Positions 6,985 to 15,200 of a stretch of 16,064 bases of DNA are shown in pieces. The notes beneath the pieces were generated by a model. It was given only the letters and a program-made list of their open reading frames with translations. It searched no databases and was not told the origin of the DNA. The stretch is taken from assembly GCA_003448025.1 (NCBI GenBank), contig DLXL01000205.1, forward strand, positions 1 to 16,064, read 5' to 3'. Position 1 is the stretch's first letter, and every line of letters begins with the position of its first letter. The translations under genes were made by a program, and so were the position numbers. This DNA comes from Saprospirales bacterium (GTDB taxonomy: Bacteria; Bacteroidota; Bacteroidia; Chitinophagales; Saprospiraceae).

Positions 6985-8025
6985 TTAGAACTCCAGACGC
7001 AGACCAAGGTTGTGGATACCGTTGAAAATCTTGGTTTGGCGGTAGCCATAGTCAAGTCCCAAACGAGTATCAGTGCCTTTACGTACCGGAATATTGAAGC
7101 TCAAACCACCGCTGATACCGTTATCAAGGGTTGATTCCACTTCTGTTGCATCCAATTCTGCCTTATAACCTGCACGCAAAGCAAAGTTTTTACCTACGGT
7201 CAGTTCCAGGCCGCCACCAAGCTGGTCGCGGGAGAATGCATTGGAAGTGAAGTTACCCATGAACGACAAACGGTTGTTAGCGCCCAGCAACAAATCGTAA
7301 GACGCACCGATATTCAGCTGAGATGGCAATTCGTAAGCTGTGGTACGTTCGTAGTACGTATTGTTGTATTGAACAGGGCCCGGATTAGGCAACTGGCGCG
7401 ATAAACCTTCGCCGGTGAAACGCATTTTGGAGCCAACATTGCGCAGGGAGATACCAAACTTGAAGTTATCATCTTCACCTGTGATATATTGAACACCTGC
7501 ATCAATGGCGAAAGCGCGTGCAGCGGCATTACTGATTGATTCGTTCACTACTTTAGCCATAACACCTACGGATACCTTGTTCTCAAAAAGGTGAGAATAG
7601 GAAAGACCCATATTAAAGTAGGTTGGGCTGAAGGTAGCTCCTGAACCTTCCGGAGTTTCGGTAGTAGTCAGGTCAAATTCGCCAAGGTCCATGGCCACCA
7701 GGCTTACACCCAGTACACCACCACCTTTACCAATTGGCATCGCCAAACCCAAAGCATTCAGGTTGATATCCGCGATATAACGGGTATGACCCAATTGAAT
7801 CTGGGTGCTCGTTACACGGGAAACGCCGGCTACATTCAGATAAAGCGCATCTGCTCCGGAAACGCTGGATGTGTTCATAGCATGCAGGCCTGCACAACGC
7901 GCCCAAGGATTGATGATCAACTGGTTCGCTCCTGCTTCGCCTTGACGATCCGGGTTTCCAGCCACTGCCACTCCTGTGCTTAGCAGGCAAGCAACGGCCA
8001 TCAAAATGGTATATCTTTTATTCAT
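6985..8025 (-). CDS. PorV/PorQ-family outer-membrane beta-barrel protein
   Basis: The 346-residue protein has a signal peptide (residues ~1-22, hydrophobic core then AVAG) and a body of alternating beta strands ending in a C-terminal phenylalanine (RLEF), as outer-membrane barrels do. The N-terminal block, with LIINPWARCAGLHAM and VSGADALYLNVAGVS, is the signature of the PorV/PorQ family, FadL-like barrels. PorV is the T9SS subunit that receives substrates by their C-terminal domain and carries them from the translocon to the attachment complex. PorQ works in the same complex. I infer a client-specific relative rather than the core porV, because it sits between two genes for large proteins with T9SS-like C-termini. 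The start is the ATG at 8025. A TTG two codons upstream was rejected. It lies 84 bp downstream of the 1351-residue gene, with a 36-bp palindrome in the gap, and ends in a strong terminator. Confidence 0.88.
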   Translation of the reverse strand: MNKRYTILMAVACLLSTGVAVAGNPDRQGEAGANQLIINPWARCAGLHAMNTSSVSGADALYLNVAGVSRVTSTQIQLGHTRYIADINLNALGLAMPIGKGGGVLGVSLVAMDLGEFDLTTTETPEGSGATFSPTYFNMGLSYSHLFENKVSVGVMAKVVNESISNAAARAFAIDAGVQYITGEDDNFKFGISLRNVGSKMRFTGEGLSRQLPNPGPVQYNNTYYERTTAYELPSQLNIGASYDLLLGANNRLSFMGNFTSNAFSRDQLGGGLELTVGKNFALRAGYKAELDATEVESTLDNGISGGLSFNIPVRKGTDTRLGLDYGYRQTKIFNGIHNLGLRLEF

Positions 8026-8055
8026 GATCAATGAATGAGAATATGTGAGAAAGGG

Positions 8056-8091
8056 TGGTCAGGGCTTGTAAGGCCTTACAAGCCCTGACCA
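8056..8091. repeat. Perfect 36-bp palindrome between the 1351-residue and PorV-like genes
   Basis: The 18-base arm TGGTCAGGGCTTGTAAGG (8056-8073) is followed with no spacer by its exact reverse complement (8074-8091). The mRNA would fold into a very stable hairpin 30 bases upstream of the PorV-like start codon. No T-run follows on the minus strand (ACCCTTTCTC), so it is a poor terminator. It could instead protect upstream mRNA from 3' exonucleases or lower expression of the downstream gene. Confidence 0.9.
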
Positions 8092-8109
8092 ATGAACTAT
8101 GCTGCGACC

Positions 8110-8448
8110 TTACAAACCTGATGGGTCATATTGTCGACCAATACCAAACCATTTGAGGGTTCGTTCGCCTAACCCTGGGGCATTCACATGAACCAGGTAA
8201 ACACCACTCGCAACCGGAATAGCCTTGCTGTTTTTCAAATCCCACTCAATGGCAGGAGAAATTTGCTGGTAAGGCATATAGCTTTCATCGCGGATGTATT
8301 GTCGGATGAACTTACCGTCCAAAGAGTAAATCGTAACCGTACACTTACCGGGCAGGTTCGTGATTTTCACCGTGTTGGTGAACTGTGACGTTTCATACTC
8401 AGAGAATCCATAGTAAGGATTTGGAACCATCTTGATGGAATCGAGTGC
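8110..8448 (-). repeat. C-terminal-domain tract, copy 2 of a near-identical pair
   Basis: This encodes the last 112 residues plus stop of the 1351-residue protein. It is the partner of 2587-2925. Similarity falls off just upstream of the tract, where silent differences become frequent. Confidence 0.75.
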
Positions 8449-11400
8449 ATTTTCAACCTCAATTTCTGTCAAATCAGTTGGTTCGCTACCCAGAATGGTG
8501 AATTGGTAACGTGGGTGGCCGGTACGTTTGTTTGCATCAGCATCGTTGAACCAGGTCTGATATGCATTGTCCACGCGAAGCTTGACACGTGTTTCGGTAG
8601 GGATCAAACCTTCGTTATACGATTTCATTTTATACCCCTGTGCCATCTGAAGCATACCAGCCCACGCAATACGGCCTACCTGCTGAACTTTCAGGGCTGC
8701 CGCACCAAATTCAGGAGTCAGACGCTTGCGCAATGCGGTGCAGGAGTCGTAGCTGGTGTTCATCACATAAACCCAGTGTTGACCACCTAATACAGCACCC
8801 CATGCGCCATCAAGTTCTTCATCAAAGAACTGATCCGTTGGGTTCCACATCATATCACGACCTGTGAAATTTGGATTCAGCGTTCGGCTGTAACCGGAGT
8901 TTTCGCCGAAGAAAACGTTCAAACGGCGGCCGGTTTCCACATCAATGGCATATCCCGGGAACCATGCCATACCATATACAGGTTGACCTTGCTGAGCAGC
9001 TGGGATACCTTGATTGGCAGGAGCAGTTGTTGGGTTCAATTCACCGTCAGGATCAGGTAAACCATCGTTATTGGCATCGTTTTTACCCACAGACAAAGCA
9101 TAGCGTGTGTCGAAGTTCAAACGACCCTTGTTGCCGTTATTCTGTGTTTTAACCACTGAAGTATCAGCAGTAAACAAAGTAGTTGCAGATTCAATAACTA
9201 CGCAGCGGCTCCATTTGGATTTGTCGCTGGTAAGTACAATGTCCACATTTGGCAACTGAAGTAATTTATCCGTTTTGTTACCTACTGCCGCATTATTCAA
9301 CGTATTGTACCATGCAGGGGTAAGGTATTCCGGCTCGGTCGTTTCTCGGTCAAAGTCGGCCATAACATAAGGTACGAACCAGCCTTCTCCCAGTTTGCTT
9401 AATCCCTGTTTAGGGTCAATAGCTTCATCTTCTTCCAGAGCGCCTGTCTTCACATAATTGAAGAACGGAGAACCGTTGAAGTCGTCAGGGAAGCCGAACA
9501 ACCAGGCCTGGTTAGGATCAGCATATTCAATTTCTGCACCAATACCACCATTAAGATCGTCAACTTTCTGACCAGGCTCTCCTGTTTGTGCAATACTTAC
9601 GGAGAAACCATAATCCAGTACGATCTGTTCGTTCAGCTTTTCAATGGTTTTTTCAGAACGGATCACCTGACCGTCAGGCAGTTTGCGAAGTTCCCAGCGG
9701 GCATTGGCATCCAACTTATTATCAGTGAGATTGCCATCAACTAACGCAAGTTCGTACTGACCATCTTTTACTTCAAACGGATTGAAGATGGTTACGTTGA
9801 TTGGTCCACGGCCAGCCTGATACGTCAGGGTACTGTCGAAACCATTCGCAATAATCCGGTCACGGGTAGCCTGATCCAGATCCAGGAAGTTGCCTCCTGC
9901 ACCCTGACCTTCCAATCGGGTCACTACTACGCCATCGCCATATTTGGCGTTCAGGCGCTGGTCAATCACCGGACGCGGGATCACGGTTTTGATTTGAATA
10001 TTGCGACGACCAGCCAGATAAGGACGCTGTTGGCCGGTTACCGGCTGTGCAAACGGATCCAGCGGAGCAAAATTATTGTGCGCATAGGCTACCACTGCGA
10101 AGAAATACTTCTTGTGGTTAATCAGACTCTTGTCGTTACCTGCTGCAAACTTGTCTTCCTTAATGGAGAACGTATGGCGAATGCCCTGATCAGCCCCTTC
10201 CACAGCCAATACCGGATAATAAACCAGCTTGTTTGTATTTGGGTCACGGGTTTCTTCCCAGTTATACAGCTTCTTAATGTTATTCTTGATGTCAACCTGA
10301 TAAACCAGACGGCCTCTTTCCGGATTGCTGAAATCTTTGGAAGAAACGTTTTCGTCTTTGAGTTGGTAAATCAGATAGCCTTCAAATTTGTACTTGGCCG
10401 TTTCACGAATAGCAGGATTCGGGTTGTTTTTAATATCATCCGGAGCAAGGAAGTCAATTTGCTCGTAGTCCTCGTTTTCATTTACGACGTTGTTGGATTC
10501 AGGGAAACGTTTGTTGGTCAGAATGGCCACAATTTCCTCATTGGTCTCAATCCAGTCAACCGTTGGAGCATCCGGACCGTCCAATAGTTCAAAACAGTTG
10601 TCGAACAAGCCCTGAGCCAGTTTGTCGGCACGGAACAGGCCTTCCATATCCGGACAAGGATAGTCAATTTCCGGAACCCATGGAATACCAATGATCAGCT
10701 CGTTTACAGCGCCTGGTTTCAGCGTGAACGGACCAGAAGCCTGCAGGGTACGGCGGTCGCCGAAAGGCAGGTTAGCCGAACACATACTCCAGCCGGCAGG
10801 ATCGTTCGGTGGCTCTGTGAATGCGTAACGGATACGTGGAGCGGTGGGATCGCCAGGGTTATAACCGCTGCCGCCATATGTCAGTGCTGCACCATCGCGC
10901 CAGGTACCGGTGATGTAGTTGTAGTATTCCTGAGGAGCGGATGGGTCTACTGTACCGGGAGGAGCACCAAGGCCGCCGCGGTTGTAGTACATGAACGAGT
11001 TCATGCCCAGTTCATACTCTTCTTCAATGAAGTCAGTAGGATCCACAGTATTGGTATCAGGTACCAAACGCAGACCCAACGGACCACGGAAGTAATCCAC
11101 ACCCAGCAATGGAATTTTATTGCCGTAGGTTGCTGCGCCACTTGGACAGGTAGAACCCGGGTTACCGTCAATCTGGTCCTGGTTGTAGATGTACATCAGG
11201 CTTTTGGCTGTATCGCAACCGATATAGTCGTCTTCGTCGCAACCAAGGTCAGCATCAACCCACATAGCGAAGAATGTGGAGTCAATACGGTCTGTTGCAC
11301 GGTTGATCAGCTTGTAACGCTGGAAGGTCATGTCGTTCAACTCGTCGTTCGTGGTATAACCGAACGCCTGAACCTGAACCTCCATCTGAATCGGACGGCC

Positions 11401-12165
11401 GTTGGTGCGCGCGTGCGCCTGGCCGCCGCCCTGGTCGTTATAGATCCAGAAAATCATCTCATCCGGGTAGCGGTCCAATTGGCAACCACGGATTTCGATG
11501 GAGGGATAGTCACCTTCAAGCGGCTCATAAGTACCAAAAGTTGGGCCTTTGTCGTAGAAACCGGCCAAAGCCTGTTCGGTAAATGGAAGGTCAAAGCCCC
11601 AAACCAGACGGAAATATTCATTTCCTTTGGCTGGCCAGCCTTTAACGCCGCGAGGGATATCATTTTCGTTGAGATTGCCTGCCGCAACGTTAGCGAGGTG
11701 CTTGCGAATCTCCTCACCGGTTACGCGGAAGTGGCGGTCCCAGTTGGCGCAGGTGAAAGATTCTGTTACCCCGGCCAAAGAGATTGGGCCAGGCCAGAAG
11801 TCATTACGACCATCGCTGCGATAATCCTGGCAAGCCAGTTTCAGGTTATTACCCGGGTCAATACCACCGAGCCAAACGGCGCCGGCAAAAATAGAAGAGA
11901 CCTCCGGTTGACCGGAAGCCGGATCTACTTTAGGAACGATATAACGACCACGGGAAAGGTCCCACCAACAGTCGCCACCACCCAACAGACGTGCACGAAC
12001 GTTGTTGATCGCCTGGTCAATCTGGCTCTCGGAGTTTGCGCATACATCGCGGTACTGAGCCTTTTTAACAGTCTTTAATGCCTTGCGGCCAACCGGTTCA
12101 CGGGCTTCGAGGCTCATCACCCCTAAAGCCAGCAAAGCAATTATCCAAAGTCTATTTAAACGCAT
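8110..12165 (-). CDS. Giant secreted protein with T9SS-type C-terminal domain (paralogue A)
   Basis: This 1351-residue exported protein has no function I can name. A signal peptide covers residues ~1-21 (LWIIALLALGVMSLEA before REPVG). The order of segments matches the 2587-6615 paralogue: NNVRARLLG, CWWD and FAGAVWLGG near the N-terminus; the Cys/Asp-rich DLGCDEDDYIGCD; a probable fibronectin-like segment (KFEGYLIYQL to HKKYFFAVVAYAHNN); an acidic loop near residue 1029 (DANNDGLPDPDG); and a T9SS-like domain at ~1240-1351 with VPNPYYG, VTIYSLDGKF and VASGVYLVHV. It differs by a short insertion after the acidic loop and by having W in place of the first Cys of the CSMC pair. No lipobox is present, so it is not a SusD-type lipoprotein. 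It lies 109 bp downstream of the TonB receptor with no terminator between, so the two are probably co-transcribed. It is probably presented on the cell surface through the T9SS. Confidence 0.9.
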   Translation of the reverse strand: MRLNRLWIIALLALGVMSLEAREPVGRKALKTVKKAQYRDVCANSESQIDQAINNVRARLLGGGDCWWDLSRGRYIVPKVDPASGQPEVSSIFAGAVWLGGIDPGNNLKLACQDYRSDGRNDFWPGPISLAGVTESFTCANWDRHFRVTGEEIRKHLANVAAGNLNENDIPRGVKGWPAKGNEYFRLVWGFDLPFTEQALAGFYDKGPTFGTYEPLEGDYPSIEIRGCQLDRYPDEMIFWIYNDQGGGQAHARTNGRPIQMEVQVQAFGYTTNDELNDMTFQRYKLINRATDRIDSTFFAMWVDADLGCDEDDYIGCDTAKSLMYIYNQDQIDGNPGSTCPSGAATYGNKIPLLGVDYFRGPLGLRLVPDTNTVDPTDFIEEEYELGMNSFMYYNRGGLGAPPGTVDPSAPQEYYNYITGTWRDGAALTYGGSGYNPGDPTAPRIRYAFTEPPNDPAGWSMCSANLPFGDRRTLQASGPFTLKPGAVNELIIGIPWVPEIDYPCPDMEGLFRADKLAQGLFDNCFELLDGPDAPTVDWIETNEEIVAILTNKRFPESNNVVNENEDYEQIDFLAPDDIKNNPNPAIRETAKYKFEGYLIYQLKDENVSSKDFSNPERGRLVYQVDIKNNIKKLYNWEETRDPNTNKLVYYPVLAVEGADQGIRHTFSIKEDKFAAGNDKSLINHKKYFFAVVAYAHNNFAPLDPFAQPVTGQQRPYLAGRRNIQIKTVIPRPVIDQRLNAKYGDGVVVTRLEGQGAGGNFLDLDQATRDRIIANGFDSTLTYQAGRGPINVTIFNPFEVKDGQYELALVDGNLTDNKLDANARWELRKLPDGQVIRSEKTIEKLNEQIVLDYGFSVSIAQTGEPGQKVDDLNGGIGAEIEYADPNQAWLFGFPDDFNGSPFFNYVKTGALEEDEAIDPKQGLSKLGEGWFVPYVMADFDRETTEPEYLTPAWYNTLNNAAVGNKTDKLLQLPNVDIVLTSDKSKWSRCVVIESATTLFTADTSVVKTQNNGNKGRLNFDTRYALSVGKNDANNDGLPDPDGELNPTTAPANQGIPAAQQGQPVYGMAWFPGYAIDVETGRRLNVFFGENSGYSRTLNPNFTGRDMMWNPTDQFFDEELDGAWGAVLGGQHWVYVMNTSYDSCTALRKRLTPEFGAAALKVQQVGRIAWAGMLQMAQGYKMKSYNEGLIPTETRVKLRVDNAYQTWFNDADANKRTGHPRYQFTILGSEPTDLTEIEVENALDSIKMVPNPYYGFSEYETSQFTNTVKITNLPGKCTVTIYSLDGKFIRQYIRDESYMPYQQISPAIEWDLKNSKAIPVASGVYLVHVNAPGLGERTLKWFGIGRQYDPSGL

Positions 12166-12200
12166 GGTAATTGTGTTTTTGATTTTTTTTAATAGTTTGT

Positions 12201-12260
12201 TCGTTCGTGCACATCGCGATCATCCGTTATTACACGAATCACCGCGATGTGCATACACGA
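12201..12260 (-). repeat. Long intercistronic hairpin between the TonB receptor and the 1351-residue gene
   Basis: A perfect 11-bp stem (TGCACATCGCG at 12208-12218 with its complement at 12243-12253) closes a 24-nt loop. It is extended beyond a 3x3 internal loop by TCGT/ACGA (12201-12204 with 12257-12260). On the minus strand it is followed by an A-rich leader, not a T-run, so it is not a terminator for the receptor gene. It lies between the receptor stop (12275) and the next start (12165). Confidence 0.7.
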
Positions 12261-12274
12261 CTCCTGTTCCAACC

Positions 12275-15200
12275 TTAGAAGGTAAACATGGCTCCAACAA
12301 ACACCCTGCGTGGAAGCGCAAAGTTGTTGGGGTCTCTTACCAGCCAGGAATATGAATCCAGATAAGCCTGGCGACTCAACCCTGATTGCTCTATCTGGTC
12401 AACTACTTGTTTACCGTCAGGAATTGCCAGGTAGCCGTCGTCAGTTGGAGAGCCCGTTGCCGCATATACTCCCAAGACGTTCAGGCGATTCAAAAGGTTG
12501 GCGACACGGAAATAAACATTCAAATCAAGCGGTTTTTTCGCTTTCTGATTCAGGTGGAAGGTCTTGTCGATACGGAAATCCAGGTTGAAGCGCCATGGCA
12601 AACGGCTTCCATTAACAGAACCTACCGTACCATTAGCGCCAAAACGGGCCGGACGGAATTTCTGTGTGTATGGGCGTCCGGATGCTGCTGTAGCAATCAG
12701 GTTAACCCCGAAATCAGCCAGGATCTTCTTGCCATTAATGATTGGACCCGTGTAAGCCTTGCCACCGTCAAAACGGTAGTCAATGGTGGTATTCAGGTTA
12801 TGACGCTCGTCAAAGTTCAACGGGAAGAGGTAGCGCACGTTACCGCGCTGTGTCAGACCGCGCTGAGATTCAGAGTCAGAACCCGTACCGTCTGCAAACT
12901 GCAGGGTATAAGCAATACGCATTTCTACGTTTTTCGTACGGCGGAGGTCGTACTGCCAGGTAAAGCCTTTTACCGTAGCGAAGTCAATATTGTCGTAAGT
13001 ATCATAAGAACCAATAACCGGTACAAACAAGATGGAACGGCGCTGGATCATATCGCGGAATTCGCGGTAGTAGGCAGAGAATTTGATTGCAGAACGCTTG
13101 TTCAACTCCTGCTGGAAACCCACCTCATAGTCCACTACCCGTTCCGGACGCAGGTTTGCGTTATTCTTAGTACCCGGGCGGTAGAAGTAGAAATAACCAC
13201 GTGGGGTTACTTCCCAGTTGCTTGGCGGGCGCTGCACCAGAATGTCGTAGTGTGCAAAGAAGTTCGCTTTTTCAGAGATCGGGAACGAGAATGCCAAACG
13301 TGGCAGGTAGTTCACCTGAGGCGTATAGTCGTCGAAAGAACCATTCGGGTCAAAGTCTGGGTTGGTGATGTCATCTTCCGGATTGAAGAGGTATGGATTT
13401 ACCACGCCACCACCGAAGATCACGTTACCATCGTTGGCCTGACGGCCATCAGGGAAGCACCAGGTATCGCCGTTACGGAATGCAGTGATGGTATTATCCT
13501 GTTCGCTCGCTGTGTACACCTTGAAATCGTCGCCAATAGTATTGGGGCGAACTGCAGGGGTAGTTGGTACTGTTTCATAGAAGGTTTTGGCATCCATGAC
13601 GCGGTACAGAGAGTACGGATCTTTCAACACTTTGGTATTCAGGTCGAAACGTTCTACACGCACACCAAGGCTGAAAATCATCTTGTTGAACGTGAATTTG
13701 TCTTTCAACCAGGCTGCCTGGTACAAGGGACGAAGCGGAGCATTCGGGAAATCGCGCACATTGTCAGAAGCGCGGCTTCTGAAAAAGTCGTTGAAAGTGA
13801 TACCATCGCTGGTTTTATTGCCGAGGTAGTCGTAGCCGTAGTAACTGATCAGACCCTGGTCCATCAACTCCCGTGGAGAGAACATAGAGAGGTCGAGCTG
13901 GTCAGGCGTCAAGGCATTAACGTTTACCCATTCGTTGAGCGGAACGCCCAGTGATTCGCGCACTGCACGGTAAAAGCGGTTCTCTGGCAGATCAACGGTA
14001 GCGTACGGGTGAAGGTTAACCTCTACCCCTGGAGGATCCGCAAAGAAAGTTCCAACCACCTGAGTGGTATCCAAACCATTAAAGTGGATATTGGCGTACT
14101 GGCTGGCCCAGAGGTACAAGGCATTCGGTGCTACGCTGTAGGCGCGGCTGGTACGCTGTTCGTTCAACAAACCAAACTGGATGTTGTGCGTACCGGATTT
14201 GCCCAGTTTCAGGTCAAAGTTAACGGTTGCGTTGAGGGTAGCAATATCGTTCTCAGATTTTGAGAAGTTATTGTAAGACAAGCCGATATTGGAGTACATG
14301 CCGCCCCAAACATCATCGTATACCTGAGATACGAAACCATTTCGGGTAAGGAAGGTGAGCTCAGCCGGGAAAAGTGCAGAAGCAATTGCCTCCTCATCCT
14401 TAACCGCGAATTCGTTGTAATTCTCCAGAATCGGATTAACACCGCCTGGCGTATAACGGATAAAACGATCGTTATAACCCACGTTCACCCAATCACCGTT
14501 GTCGTTAGGTTCTGCAATTGGTACCTGAACAGTTTCAAACTTACCAATGTAACCGTAGTCGAACAAACGGTCTTCGTGCCGCTTGTCGTAGGTGCTGCCG
14601 GTATTGCGCTCATAAGCAAACTGCAACTGGTAGTTGGCATTGCTGATAGATATGCGCTTGCTGCTGTTGTTGTCTGGCTTAATAGCTTCAGAATTACCCA
14701 GGCGGTGACGGAAACGAATGTTACCGCGGTAAGTATTACCAAAACTGGTAGGGTTGTTCTGTGCATTCAACAGGAACCAGCCGCCGCCGTCAAACTGGTC
14801 GCGGTTATCGGTGTAAGTACCGGTAAGGCTTACATCAATATTATTGGTAACCTTAAGGTCAATTTTACCATTCAGGTCGATGTTGGTAGCCGTCTGGTAA
14901 GGGCGAGCCTTGAGGCGATCTACGTCGTCGTTCGTCAGGAATTCAGCACTATTGAAGAGGTTATTGCCCAAACGGGTAATCGGGCTTGCAGCCAATTCCT
15001 GCAAAACACTTTCCTTGGCGCGATATACCGGAAGAGCCGGGGGATCATCTTCATTACGGGTAAGGTACTGACCAGACAGGCGGAAGCCCAACACCGTGCG
15101 GGTTTTTCCGTCGGCGAGTTTTTTCTTGATGATTGGGCCGCTGACATTGGCAGTTGCCAGGAGATAGCCGAATGCGTCAAGACCTTTGGAGTTTTCCACG

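Noticed and set aside
6985..8025. Calling the PorV/PorQ-family gene the core T9SS porV
   Set aside because: It sits among client genes rather than core T9SS genes and a genome normally has one core porV. The sequence supports only the family level.
8026..8031. TTG start for the PorV-like gene at 8031
   Set aside because: The ATG at 8025 begins MNKRYTIL, a normal signal-peptide start.
8056..8091. The 36-bp palindrome as a Rho-independent terminator
   Set aside because: No T-run follows on the minus strand (ACCCTTTCTC) or on the plus strand (ATGAACTA).
11413..12078. Plus-strand open frames opposite the two giant genes (11413-12078, 9994-10587, 5773-6351)
   Set aside because: All lie antisense to strongly supported genes. 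The frames at 11413-12078 and 5773-6351 correspond to each other only because the sense genes are paralogues.
12386..13954. Long plus-strand open frame (522 codons) opposite the TonB receptor gene
   Set aside because: It lies wholly antisense to a clear receptor gene, shows no domain or signal, and its residue composition is what a shadow frame of a biased gene gives. The same holds for 14576-15511.
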